Positions 1 to 8,812 of a DNA stretch of 64,000 nucleotides are shown piece by piece; within the stretch, counting starts at the first letter, position 1, and every line of letters begins with the position of its first letter. The position numbers were made by a program, and so were the translations under genes. The stretch is from CAVSJA01 sp963728145 (GTDB taxonomy: Bacteria; Bacteroidota; Bacteroidia; Chitinophagales; Chitinophagaceae): assembly GCA_963728145.1 (NCBI GenBank), contig CAVSJA010000001.1, positions 520,638-584,637 of the forward strand, read 5' to 3'. The notes under the pieces were generated by a model. That model had not been told where the DNA came from and did no database searches. It was given only the letters and a program-made list of their open reading frames with translations.

Positions 1-431
1 TTCTCGGAAAAATATCTTCTTGTATAGAAAAGGCGGATGATCAGGTACAACAGCAATCCAATTGGTCCCAGCATAAAGGTCAGGAAAAGGCAGGGAATGA
101 TCAGCCAGTGGGTAATATTATATTTCAGGGAATTCTTTTTGATCCAGGCACCTGTCATCAGGTCAAAAGCCAGATAGTGCACCCACCCTGCAGTTACTAA
201 AGTCTTGTTCTGAAATAATTCCATCACCCCATCCAGGCTGCCAAATTTAGAAGCATCCTGCGGGCTGAAGCTTTGAAATATCAGCCATGCATAAACGATG
301 CAGAATAGTGTAATAATGGTTCCAATCAACACGCGGTCAAAATGAAACCATAGAGGTGAGGCAATCAGTATGATCAACCAACCGATCATTGCAATAGTAT
401 TGCATAGCTGAAAAATGGATTCGGGGGTCAT
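1..431 (-). CDS. ABA4-like (DUF4281) membrane protein, partial
   Basis: Reading the minus strand from the ATG at 429-431 gives 143 residues that run off the window edge, so the C-terminus is missing. The protein is almost entirely hydrophobic, with about four membrane segments. It has the ABA4-like layout: an N-terminal helix pair, a conserved TLVTAGWVHYLAFDL stretch near residue 80, then FLTFMLGPIGLLLY. Plant ABA4 acts in neoxanthin synthesis; bacterial members have no settled function, and some lie near carotenoid genes. I see no carotenoid gene in the window. A heptad repeat begins right at the start codon side. Family assignment is fairly sure, function is not. Confidence 0.7.
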   Translation of the reverse strand, partial: MTPESIFQLCNTIAMIGWLIILIASPLWFHFDRVLIGTIITLFCIVYAWLIFQSFSPQDASKFGSLDGVMELFQNKTLVTAGWVHYLAFDLMTGAWIKKNSLKYNITHWLIIPCLFLTFMLGPIGLLLYLIIRLFYTRRYFSE

Positions 432-465
432 AGCGTTTGGCGTTTGGTGTTTGGTGTTTGGCGTT
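431..465. repeat. GTTTGGC-type heptad repeat, single arm
   Basis: Five degenerate copies of a 7-bp unit (GTTTGGC/GTTTGGT) lie between the divergent ABA4-like start and the end of purC. They have the same unit as the inverted-repeat elements at 11.3, 29.9 and 39.6 kb, but I find no complementary CCAAAC arm before purC, so this copy looks one-armed or decayed. The rest of 466-582 holds only a weak GCCCGG/CCGGGC inverted pair. Confidence 0.7.
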
Positions 466-582
466 TTTTCCCGGGGACTTGTCATCTCGAGCCCGGTTAA
501 TCAAGGCATCTTCTCATACCGGTATTCCGGGCAAGAGATCTGCACAATTAGCATCTTACCGCGATTGAGAAATGAAGTAGTC

Positions 583-1509
583 TTAAGCAATCTTTTCCAA
601 TGAGGCAATAATTCTTCTAAAAGTCTCTTGCTCGCTTAATGTTTGCGGTTTGAATTTCTCTCCGATCACCTTTTCATACAATTCAATATACCTTTTGGAG
701 ATTGTATCGACCCAATCATCACCCATTGCAGGAACTGTTTGGCCTTCTTTGCCCATGAAGTTATTTGCAATCAGCCATTCCCTTACGAATTCCTTGCTCA
801 ATTGCTTTTGTCTTTCTCCCTTTGCCTGTCTTTCTTCAAATCCATCAGAATAAAAATATCGGGATGAATCTGGTGTATGTATTTCATCCATCAGATAAAC
901 CTCATCTCCAATCTTTCCAAATTCATATTTCGTATCGACGAGGATCAATCCTTGTTTTGCTGCAATCTCTTTTCCACGCGCGAAAAGTTTTAATGCATAA
1001 TCCGAAAGAACTTTCCAATCTTCAGCAGTAGCCAGGCCTTTTGAAATAATATCCTTGGCAGAAATATCCTCATCATGTCCCTGTTCGGCCTTTGTTGAGG
1101 GAGTAATGATGGGAGAGGGGAAATAATCATTCTCTTTCATTCCCTCCGGGAATGCAACGCCGCACAATTCCCTTTTACCAGATTGATAAGTTCGCCACGC
1201 ATGACCGGTAAGGTTTCCTCTTACTACCATTTCAATCTTAAAGGGCTTGCATTTTTTCCCTATTGAAACATTCGGAGCCGGTACATCAAGCAACCAGTTT
1301 GGACAAATATCGCTGGTGGCTTCGAGCATCCAGGCAGCGATTTGATTTAGGACCTGTCCTTTGAAAGGAATGGGCCGGGGCAGGATCACATCGAAAGCAG
1401 ATATACGATCTGAAGCGATCATCACGAGCCATTGATCAGCCAGGGTATAAACGTCCCTAACCTTACCGCGGTAAAAATTTGTCTGCTGCGGAAATTGAAA
1501 AGATTTCAT
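583..1509 (-). CDS. purC: Phosphoribosylaminoimidazole-succinocarboxamide synthase (SAICAR synthetase)
   Basis: This 308-residue protein is the usual length for the long-type SAICAR synthase. It joins CAIR and aspartate with ATP hydrolysis in de novo purine synthesis, in the cytosol. Visible hallmarks are the N-terminal YRGKVRDVY nucleotide-binding segment, ASDRISAFD near residue 33, VVRGNLTGHAWR near residue 95, LILVDTKYEFG near 190 and the metal/substrate segment VYLMDEIHTPDSSRYF near 205. The ATG at 1507-1509 is immediately upstream of the conserved N-terminus. purE and purK lie about 31-38 kb away on the same strand, so the purine genes are scattered here rather than in one operon. No anomaly is seen. 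Confidence 0.97.
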   Translation of the reverse strand: MKSFQFPQQTNFYRGKVRDVYTLADQWLVMIASDRISAFDVILPRPIPFKGQVLNQIAAWMLEATSDICPNWLLDVPAPNVSIGKKCKPFKIEMVVRGNLTGHAWRTYQSGKRELCGVAFPEGMKENDYFPSPIITPSTKAEQGHDEDISAKDIISKGLATAEDWKVLSDYALKLFARGKEIAAKQGLILVDTKYEFGKIGDEVYLMDEIHTPDSSRYFYSDGFEERQAKGERQKQLSKEFVREWLIANNFMGKEGQTVPAMGDDWVDTISKRYIELYEKVIGEKFKPQTLSEQETFRRIIASLEKIA

Positions 1510-1662
1510 GGCCCGAATATACTGTTGACGCAGGAAAAATGACGAGAATCAAGCTAGGTAAATGTTAACAAAATCAACGCGAACTGTTTAAAAATTAAAT
1601 TTTTACAAACCCCCCTGAATATGTATTTTGCTATTCACATTGAATTACCTAAAACTACCATT

Positions 1663-4482
1663 ATGAGAAGAAGCTACCGTTTTTTGGCGGCTTTAATAAT
1701 GATTGCTATTGCCCCTGTTGCTGCCCTCGCTCAAACACCAACTACCACCACCATTTCCGGTAATGTACGTAATAGTGCTACCAAGGAAATTGTTCCCTCG
1801 GTTTCGGTAACGGTCAAGGGTACCAACGAAGGAGTTTACACCGATGATAAAGGAAATTTCAAACTGGTTACCACTCAAAAGCCTCCGTTCACTCTCGTTA
1901 TAAGTTCGGTCAGTTTTGCGACACAAGAGGTGGTTGTGAATAACGCCGCCGATCTTGTGCAGGTAGACTTTGTTCCAGACCCAACCATGGGCACTGAGGT
2001 AGTAGTATCCGCAACGCGCTTGCCCCAAAGAATTATAGAGTCTCCGGTATCAATTGAACGTGTTGGTTTAACTCAAATTCGTGTTGCCCCAGCTGCTACT
2101 TACTACGATGTATTGTTCAATGTTAAGGGCGTCGACCTTACTACATCCAGCCTAACATTTAAAACTGTTGGAACCCGCGGATTCAATGGAAGTGGTAATG
2201 TGAGATTTAACCAGATCATGGATGGAATGGATAATCAAGCACCAGGTCTAAACTTCCCTGTTGGTTCGGTAATCGGATTAACTGAACTGGATGTTGAAAG
2301 CATGGAATTATTACCCGGTGCCTCATCGGCCTTATACGGCCCTGGAGGAATGAACGGAACCTTGTTGGTTTACAGCAAGAGCCCATTCAAATACCAGGGA
2401 CTAAGCTTCCAGGCAAAAACTGGGATAATGCATACGGATAAAAGTCAAAGGGCAAATGTTTCTCCTTACTTCGACTGGAGTTTCCGTTGGGGTAAAGTAA
2501 TTGGGGAAAAATTCGCTTTTAAGATAGGAGCACAATTGATTCAGGCGAAAGACTGGCTGGCAAGGGACTCAACAAATTATGCGCGCAGTGGCACTTCAGG
2601 AAATGTAAAAGCAGGAACAAGATTGACAGATCCTAATTACGATGGAGTGAATGTATATGGCGATGAAACGAGTGTTGATATCCGTCCTTTCATTCAGGGT
2701 GCAATTGCTGCTAATCCTGGTTTAGGAACATTCATGAATCAATTCCTCACATCTCCTCAAAATGTTTCCCGGACAGGATATGCCGAGAGAGACGTAATCA
2801 ATCCAAACTCAATAAACGTTAGGATCTCCGGAGGACTTTATTATAAGCTCACCAATTCGATTGAAGTTTCATTAACCGGCTTTTGGGGATCTGGTAATAC
2901 AGTTTATACCGGCGCAGAACGATATAACCTGAGGGATCTGAAAATGGGCCAATACAAACTTGAATTCAAGCATCGTAACTGGCTTGTTCGCGCCTATACT
3001 ACACAAGAAAATTCAGGACAATCATATGCTGTAACAACCACAAGCAGGATTTTCAATGAAATGTGGAAGCCAAGTTATAATCCTGCAAACGCTGCAGGAA
3101 GCTGGTATCCTCAATACACAGCCGGATTCGTAGGAACTTCTGCCGCTGTCTTTCAAAGCGTACTAGCATCAGGAGGGACTGTTCAACAGGGACAAGCAGC
3201 GGTGGCAGCTGCGGCATTGCAATCGCATAACAATGGACGCGCAACGGCGGATGTAGGCAGACCCGTAGCCGGATCTCAACAATTCAAAACATTATTTGAC
3301 CAGGTTCGTTCAACCCCAATTCCCAATGGAGGTCTGTTTGTTGACAGAACTGATCTTTGGGTTGGAGAAGCTCAATACAATTTCACTGAGCATATCAAGT
3401 TTGCTGAAATTATTGTTGGAGGCAACTACAAAAAATACATACTCAATTCAAACGGAACTCTGTTTGCAGATAAACCTGGCGATCCAATTCCAATCACTGA
3501 ATACGGTGGATATGCACAGATCTCAAAAAAATTCTTTAAAAACGATCTATTGCGATTAACAGCATCTGGTCGTTTTGATAAGAATGAAAATTTTGAAGGA
3601 AGATTTACTCCAAGGGTCACTGCGGTAGTTCAGCCTGCAAAGAATCATAATATCCGTTTATCTTATCAAACGGCTTATCGTTTCCCAACGACCCAGCAGC
3701 AATGGATCGACTTGTTGGTCAGTGGTGGCGTGAGACTGCTTGGTTGTAATGAATTCTTCATTGGAAAATATAATTTGATCAGCAACCCGGTGTTCACATT
3801 GGAAAGTTTGATGCCGCCAAGTACAACACCGGTTCAATACACCCCGAGCCAGGTTAAGCCAGAAAGCGTTACATCGTTTGAAATAGGTTATAAGTCCCTT
3901 ATCGGCAAAAAACTGCTTATTGATATCTATGGCTACTGGGGTACGTATGAAAACTTCATTAGCCGCAGGACCGTGGTTCAGGGAAAGAACGGACCTACAG
4001 ATCTTCCAGATCCCACCAAATGGAATATTTATTCTTTGGTGGTTAATTCATCAGCAGAAGTGACTACGAATGGTTGGGGAATCGGCGCTGAATATTTATT
4101 CCCAAGAAATTTCTCAGCTGGTTTCAATGTAACTTCTGATGAATTGGCAGATATCCCACCTGAATTCCAATCAGGATTTAATGCTCCCAAACTTCGCGTG
4201 AACATGACTCTTGCAAATTCAGGATTTGGAGATGACAAAAAACTTGGCGCAGCTATTACATGGCGTTGGCAGGATGAAATTATGTGGGAGTCTGATTTCG
4301 CTACAGGAAATGTTCCTTCCTTTTTTACAATGGATGCGCAGGTGAGCTATAAGCTTCCGGCAAAACGTTCAATCTTTAAATTAGGAGCAACTAATATCTT
4401 CAACAAATACTATCAATCGGCTTTTGGTAACCCGCAAATTGGTGGGTTATACTATATAAGCTTTGGATACAATGTATTCTAA
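1663..4482 (+). CDS. TonB-dependent outer-membrane receptor with CarboxypepD-regulatory domain
   Basis: About 939 residues. The frame is open from 1621, but the ATG at 1663 directly precedes a clean signal peptide (MRRSYRF, then a hydrophobic core ending ALAQ), so I prefer it. Order: signal peptide 1-24; CarboxypepD-regulatory-like beta-sandwich about 28-110 (ISGNVRNSAT); plug domain about 125-240, with the GASSALYGPGGMNG signature; then a 22-strand barrel ending in aromatic Phe, as outer-membrane barrels do. It imports an unknown ligand using TonB energy. No SusD partner follows, so it is not a classical SusCD pair. A strong terminator lies 31 bp after the stop. Confidence 0.93.
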   Translation: MRRSYRFLAALIMIAIAPVAALAQTPTTTTISGNVRNSATKEIVPSVSVTVKGTNEGVYTDDKGNFKLVTTQKPPFTLVISSVSFATQEVVVNNAADLVQVDFVPDPTMGTEVVVSATRLPQRIIESPVSIERVGLTQIRVAPAATYYDVLFNVKGVDLTTSSLTFKTVGTRGFNGSGNVRFNQIMDGMDNQAPGLNFPVGSVIGLTELDVESMELLPGASSALYGPGGMNGTLLVYSKSPFKYQGLSFQAKTGIMHTDKSQRANVSPYFDWSFRWGKVIGEKFAFKIGAQLIQAKDWLARDSTNYARSGTSGNVKAGTRLTDPNYDGVNVYGDETSVDIRPFIQGAIAANPGLGTFMNQFLTSPQNVSRTGYAERDVINPNSINVRISGGLYYKLTNSIEVSLTGFWGSGNTVYTGAERYNLRDLKMGQYKLEFKHRNWLVRAYTTQENSGQSYAVTTTSRIFNEMWKPSYNPANAAGSWYPQYTAGFVGTSAAVFQSVLASGGTVQQGQAAVAAAALQSHNNGRATADVGRPVAGSQQFKTLFDQVRSTPIPNGGLFVDRTDLWVGEAQYNFTEHIKFAEIIVGGNYKKYILNSNGTLFADKPGDPIPITEYGGYAQISKKFFKNDLLRLTASGRFDKNENFEGRFTPRVTAVVQPAKNHNIRLSYQTAYRFPTTQQQWIDLLVSGGVRLLGCNEFFIGKYNLISNPVFTLESLMPPSTTPVQYTPSQVKPESVTSFEIGYKSLIGKKLLIDIYGYWGTYENFISRRTVVQGKNGPTDLPDPTKWNIYSLVVNSSAEVTTNGWGIGAEYLFPRNFSAGFNVTSDELADIPPEFQSGFNAPKLRVNMTLANSGFGDDKKLGAAITWRWQDEIMWESDFATGNVPSFFTMDAQVSYKLPAKRSIFKLGATNIFNKYYQSAFGNPQIGGLYYISFGYNVF

Positions 4483-4513
4483 TCGTTTTTTTATTGTGAT
4501 GGATTAATAAGAC

Positions 4514-4538
4514 AAGGGCCCGGTTCGTCCGGGCCCTT
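4514..4538 (+). terminator. Rho-independent-type hairpin after the TonB receptor
   Basis: A perfect 10-bp stem, AAGGGCCCGG with its complement, closes on a 5-nt loop and is followed by a T-rich tract. It lies 31 bp downstream of the receptor stop. The following minus-strand gene ends about 105 bp further on, so it could serve both directions. Confidence 0.85.
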
Positions 4539-4593
4539 ACTATTTTATATTTTATATTTCAAATTGCATTTTAGTTCGAGATAGGAATAAGGA

Positions 4594-4645
4594 ACCATTC
4601 ACCATTGACCATTCACCATTCACCATTGACCATTCACCATTCACT
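4594..4645. repeat. ACCATTC-type heptad tandem repeat
   Basis: About seven copies of a 7-bp unit, ACCATTC or ACCATTG, run up to the stop codon of the minus-strand gene at 4644. The same unit builds the two-armed element at 42,521-42,690. Only one arm is visible here. Confidence 0.85.
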
Positions 4646-5135
4646 ACTTGATCGTATAACGAATGGCAAGACCTCCCCATCCGCTTTCAAAGTAAGCATA
4701 GTTAATGATGTTGAATGAAGGCTGCCAGTCAAGGCTGATATTGATAGGTGCGCCGGTGAACTTGTAATCGAGACCGATTACCCCGTCGATACCCAATGCA
4801 ATACCCCCTTCACGATCTGGATATCGATCGTTCCAGTGGTCATTAAAGAAGCCGACGTGGGCACCGGGTCCGAGATACCATCTGAGGCCTGGCGCTCCAT
4901 TGAATTCACCGTGTATTTCATATAAACCGGTCAAACGGAAGCCATCTCTCCAGAAATATAAAAGTCCTTCAAGCGCACGATCATCGCGTGTAAAATGCTT
5001 AAGTGTTATAGCGCCGGGATAGAATTTAACTCCGACTGCGGTGGTGTAACTTGACCCCTCAGCTTGCGCAAAACTCTGAGTGGACGCCATCAAACCAATA
5101 CTTAACACTAACAAAGGGGCATAGATCCTTTTCAT
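4644..5135 (-). CDS. Small secreted or outer-membrane protein, function unknown
   Basis: A 163-residue protein with a clear signal peptide (MKRIYAPLLVLSIGLMAST, then SFAQ). The remainder alternates hydrophobic and polar residues with many aromatics and glycines, consistent with a small beta-barrel or beta-rich envelope protein. The segment GLRWYLGPGAHVGFF and the C-terminal GWGGLAIRYTIK look like barrel strands. I do not recognise a named family with known activity. Its stop codon abuts a heptad repeat array. Confidence 0.7.
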   Translation of the reverse strand: MKRIYAPLLVLSIGLMASTQSFAQAEGSSYTTAVGVKFYPGAITLKHFTRDDRALEGLLYFWRDGFRLTGLYEIHGEFNGAPGLRWYLGPGAHVGFFNDHWNDRYPDREGGIALGIDGVIGLDYKFTGAPINISLDWQPSFNIINYAYFESGWGGLAIRYTIK

Positions 5136-5437
5136 GGGGATGTTTAAGCATCCTAATGTAAATTTTGTGCCAAAAACACTAAATATTTAATTTCCAACTG
5201 CTTTGATATCAACTGCTGTGGAAAACATGAGCCAGATCAAGGAACTTATGTTAAATAGCAACCCTGATATCTACAGACGGCTGACTGATTAATTGACTCG
5301 AACAGGCCGCCCAACCGCTAATCAGATAAGCCTCATAATTCAATACAGCTTCTGGTTTGGCAATCCTACATCGACAGATAAAGCTATTGTTATTCCTGTA
5401 TTTTTGAAGGCATTACAAATGGACTTTATCTCACTGT
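5136..5437. other. Intergenic stretch, no supported gene
   Basis: About 300 bases between two divergent genes. A 21-codon frame starting at 5233 and a longer plus-strand frame at 5293-5601 exist. The longer one overlaps the start of the antiporter gene, has no protein-like composition and is not supported. I see no repeat or RNA. Confidence 0.5.
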
Positions 5438-6706
5438 ATGGCAGTACTCCTCACGATCGTCATCTTTATTTTAGGATATCTAGCGATAGCTTTCGAACAT
5501 TCCCTGAAACTCAACAAGGCAGCTTCTGCTTTGATAACAGGTGTGCTTTGTTGGACTATTTACGTTGTACAAAGTCCGGACGCCGAACCCGCAACTCATG
5601 AACTATTGGATCACCTTGGAGAAATAGCATCGATATTATTCTTTCTATTAGGTGCAATGACAATTGTTGAATTAATTGATTTGCATAATGGGTTTGACAA
5701 TATCAGTCAAAGAATACGCACTACTTCAAAATCAAAGCTTGTATTGATCATAACAGTACTGACATTTTTCTTGTCTGCAATACTGGATAATCTTACTACC
5801 GCAATTGTAATGGTTTCTTTGTGTTCGAAATTATTGCGTGAAAAGAAAGATAGACTTTGGTTTACTGGACTAGTTGTAATCGCCGCGAATGCTGGAGGAG
5901 CCTGGTCGCCTTTAGGGGACGTGACAACAACAATGCTTTGGATTGGTGGACAAATTACCGCTTCAAATATTATCAAGGCACTCATATTGCCCAGCCTTGC
6001 GGTTGCAATAATCCCTTCAATCCTCATTTCGTATCGATTCCGCGGGCAAACCATAATCCCAATGGAAAAACCATTAAGTACTGCAAATGAAAAAAGGCAT
6101 GGGATGATAATGTTATTTTCTGGCGTTGGACTACTCTTATTTGTGCCTTTATTTAAAACCATCACCCATCTTCCGCCATTCATGGGTATGCTGCTTGCAC
6201 TGGGTCTGATATGGATCATTACAACCTTTCTTCATAAAGGAAAAGACGAGGCAGAGCGTTTTACTGTCGCCAATGCATTAGAAAAAATTGATACCCAAAG
6301 CATACTTTTTTTTCTGGGTATTTTACTTGCCGTTTCTGCCTTACAATCATTTGGCATACTAAGCGACCTTGCAACCCAATTAAACAGTTATTTGAAAAAT
6401 GATTATTTGATTGGAACGGCACTTGGGCTATTGTCGGCTATTGTTGATAATGTCCCTTTAGTCGCGGCATCACAGGGAATGTACGATCTGACAACTTATC
6501 CAACTGATCATGCCTTCTGGGAGTTTCTGGCGCTTACAACCGGCTGCGGAGGCAGCACCCTGATTATTGGCAGCGCCGCTGGCGTTGCAGTAATGGGCAT
6601 GGAAGATGTTAAATTTGGTTGGTATCTGAAGAATATTGGCTGGCTTGCTTTATTAGGATTGGCCGCCGGCATATTGATATTCATTCTTCAACAACAAGTA
6701 TTTTGA
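5438..6706 (+). CDS. nhaD: NhaD-type sodium:proton antiporter
   Basis: A 422-residue inner-membrane protein of the ion-transporter superfamily with about 11-12 membrane segments. The two inverted-repeat signature regions are visible: SAILDNLTTAIVMVSL near residue 108 with ANAGGAWSPLGDVTTTMLW near 150, and SAIVDNVPLVAAS near 335 with TTGCGGSTLIIGSAAG near 365. NhaD proteins exchange Na+ or Li+ for H+. The ATG at 5438 begins just before the first hydrophobic segment; no upstream start improves the N-terminus. rimO follows after about 100 bp in the same direction. Confidence 0.9.
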   Translation: MAVLLTIVIFILGYLAIAFEHSLKLNKAASALITGVLCWTIYVVQSPDAEPATHELLDHLGEIASILFFLLGAMTIVELIDLHNGFDNISQRIRTTSKSKLVLIITVLTFFLSAILDNLTTAIVMVSLCSKLLREKKDRLWFTGLVVIAANAGGAWSPLGDVTTTMLWIGGQITASNIIKALILPSLAVAIIPSILISYRFRGQTIIPMEKPLSTANEKRHGMIMLFSGVGLLLFVPLFKTITHLPPFMGMLLALGLIWIITTFLHKGKDEAERFTVANALEKIDTQSILFFLGILLAVSALQSFGILSDLATQLNSYLKNDYLIGTALGLLSAIVDNVPLVAASQGMYDLTTYPTDHAFWEFLALTTGCGGSTLIIGSAAGVAVMGMEDVKFGWYLKNIGWLALLGLAAGILIFILQQQVF

Positions 6707-6809
6707 CTTTAAGAAGAGAAAGGATTCCCATGGTTTGCAGCCATTCTTTGCTCCCCACTCCTGACTCCCTCCCGATATCTATCGGGATAATCACTACCTT
6801 TGCGGCCGC

Positions 6810-8117
6810 ATGAAAACAAGGAGTTTAAAGAAGGATAAGGTCAATATTATCACGCTGGGTTGCAGCAAGAATATGGTGGATAGCGAAGTGCTTAGCGGCC
6901 AGCTAAAAGCAAATGATATTGACGTGGTGCATGAGAACGGAAAACTCGATCACAATATCGTGGTGGTGAATACCTGCGGTTTTATTGATAAGGCAAAGGA
7001 AGAATCAGTAAACACGATCCTCGACCAGGTGCTGTTGAAAAAGAAGGGGAAATTGGACAAGGTCTATGTAACGGGATGTTTGAGTCAACGGTACCGGGAT
7101 GATCTTGAGAAAGAAATTCCCGAGGTCGATGCCTGGTTCGGCACGATGGAACTGCCGCTAATGCTGAAGCAATTCGATGCGGATTATAAAACTGAATTGC
7201 TTGGTGAAAGATTGCTGGCTACTCCAAAACATTATGCCTACCTGAAAATTTCAGAAGGTTGTAACCGTACATGCTCATTTTGTGCCATTCCCTTGATGCG
7301 GGGAAATCACATTAGCCGTCCGATTGAAGAATTAGTAAGGGAAGCCGAGAATCTCGTGCGCATGGGCGTTAAAGAAGTCATGCTGATTGCGCAGGAACTT
7401 ACTTATTACGGTTTGGATATTTATAAGAAGAGAATGCTGGCTGACCTGCTTCATCGGCTTGCAGATGTAAAAGGATTGGAATGGATCCGCCTTCATTATG
7501 CCTACCCGCATAAATTCCCACTTGAAGTATTGGATGTAATGCGTGAAAGAGAAAATATCTGTAACTATCTCGATATGCCGCTTCAGCATGCTGCAAACAA
7601 TATGCTCACTGCAATGCGCAGGCAGATCACAAGGGAAGAAATGGAAGACCTTATCGCTACAATACGTGAAAAAGTTCCAGGGATTTGTTTGCGTACTACA
7701 TTGATTGCAGGATTCCCCGGGGAAACCTTAGATGATGTGGAAGAACTGAAAATATTCCTGCAAAAACAAAGATTTGATCGCGTTGGCATATTCACTTATT
7801 CTCACGAAGAAGGCACCTCGGCCTTCAATTTAAAAGATAATATACAAGCCGGGGAAAAGGAACGCCGCGCGAAAGACATCATGGAAGTGCAACAGGAGAT
7901 CAGCTATGAACTGAACCAGCAAAAAATCGGCAAGACATTCAAAACCCTCATCGATAAAAAAGAAGCCGGCCGCTATCTCGGTCGCACCGAATTCGACAGC
8001 GTTGAAGTTGACAATGAAGTCGTGATCAATTCTGATAAGAAACTGCCGATAGGAGAGTTTGTGAATGTGAAGATCACAAAAGCGTTTGACTACGATTTAG
8101 AAGGAGATGTAGCCTAA
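6810..8117 (+). CDS. rimO: Ribosomal protein S12 Asp methylthiotransferase RimO
   Basis: A 435-residue radical-SAM enzyme that methylthiolates an Asp of ribosomal protein S12. The N-terminal MTTase domain carries the three cluster cysteines (LGCSKN near residue 19, NTCGFI near 54, VTGCLS near 88). The radical-SAM motif CNRTCSFC is near residue 150. A C-terminal TRAM domain starts near 370. Full length, ATG start, no frameshift. It is followed 2 bp later by a strong inverted repeat that probably ends transcription. Confidence 0.96.
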   Translation: MKTRSLKKDKVNIITLGCSKNMVDSEVLSGQLKANDIDVVHENGKLDHNIVVVNTCGFIDKAKEESVNTILDQVLLKKKGKLDKVYVTGCLSQRYRDDLEKEIPEVDAWFGTMELPLMLKQFDADYKTELLGERLLATPKHYAYLKISEGCNRTCSFCAIPLMRGNHISRPIEELVREAENLVRMGVKEVMLIAQELTYYGLDIYKKRMLADLLHRLADVKGLEWIRLHYAYPHKFPLEVLDVMRERENICNYLDMPLQHAANNMLTAMRRQITREEMEDLIATIREKVPGICLRTTLIAGFPGETLDDVEELKIFLQKQRFDRVGIFTYSHEEGTSAFNLKDNIQAGEKERRAKDIMEVQQEISYELNQQKIGKTFKTLIDKKEAGRYLGRTEFDSVEVDNEVVINSDKKLPIGEFVNVKITKAFDYDLEGDVA

Positions 8118-8119
8118 GT

Positions 8120-8245
8120 GCTGTGCCGGGCGTCCCCGCCCGGCATTTCGCGATATGAAACCTCTTTAATAAAAAAGGCTGTAACATCATGTGGAAACAC
8201 AAGGTTTCCATTTTGCCAGAGCCGGGCGAGGACGCCCGGCACAGC
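8120..8245. repeat. Long GC-rich inverted repeat after rimO
   Basis: Two 25-bp arms (8120-8144 and 8221-8245) are complementary at 24 of 25 positions and rich in GCCGGGC. Each arm also contains its own shorter palindrome. The left arm starts 2 bp after the rimO stop. The 76-bp centre includes a shorter GAAACCT/AGGTTTC pair. It belongs to the general class of intergenic hairpin elements in this genome. Confidence 0.9.
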
Positions 8246-8330
8246 GTCCGAAGTTGAAACCTTGTCATACCCACGATTTCTAAACTTTTCACGAACCGAA
8301 ATTGTAAATTAGGATTCCAAAATACTTGCA

Positions 8331-8672
8331 ATGGTGTCTATTGCCGAAGCACGCAAACTTGCACTCTCATTCGAAGAAACCGACGAGCATCCTCACTTCG
8401 ATCGGAAAGCCTTTCGTGTAAAGAAGAAAATATTCGCTACGGTTTCAGAAAAAGATAAAACACTTAACCTAAAGTTCACTCCGCTCGATCAATCCGTGTT
8501 TTGTGCGTTTGATAATACAGTTATCTATCCGGTGCCGGGAGGCTGGGGCAAACAAGGATATACAACCGTAAATCTGAAGAAAGTTCGAAAGTCAATGCTA
8601 CTCGATGCTTTAACTACTGCTTACTGCAATGCCGCCCCGCCGAAGTTGAAGGCAAAGTATTTCAAAGGATGA
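8331..8672 (+). CDS. MmcQ/YjbR family protein
   Basis: A 113-residue protein of the MmcQ/YjbR family, a small fold similar to the CyaY and restriction-enzyme-like DNA-binding proteins; the biological role is unproven. Visible features are the N-terminal EARKLALSFEETDEHPHF, RKAFRVKKKIFATV near residue 28 and the conserved GGWGKQGYTTVNL near 70. Length matches the family. Its stop overlaps the beginning of an ATG that leads only into an octamer repeat, not a gene. Confidence 0.85.
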   Translation: MVSIAEARKLALSFEETDEHPHFDRKAFRVKKKIFATVSEKDKTLNLKFTPLDQSVFCAFDNTVIYPVPGGWGKQGYTTVNLKKVRKSMLLDALTTAYCNAAPPKLKAKYFKG

Positions 8673-8685
8673 AGCGTGTATTGTA

Positions 8686-8812
8686 CTGTTCCGCTGTTCT
8701 TCTGTTCCTCTGTTCTTCTGTTCCTCTGTTCTTCTGTTCCTCCGTTCTTCTGTTCTTCTGTTCTTCTGTTCTACTGTTCTACTGTTCTACTGTTCTTCTG
8801 TTCTTCTGTTCA
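8686..8812. repeat. Octamer tandem repeat (CTGTTCTT)n
   Basis: About fifteen head-to-tail copies of an 8-bp unit, CTGTTCTT, with CTGTTCCT and CTGTTCTA variants, fill the gap between two convergent genes. The variants are clustered (alternating TT/CT, then a run of TA), which suggests local duplication. The last unit runs into the stop codon of the minus-strand gene at 8810. All three plus frames stay open through it, giving hydrophobic Leu/Phe/Cys/Ser peptides that should not be called proteins. Confidence 0.95.

Noticed and set aside
5293..5601. 102-codon plus-strand frame before nhaD
   Set aside because: Overlaps the antiporter start in another frame, with no protein-like composition or recognised family.
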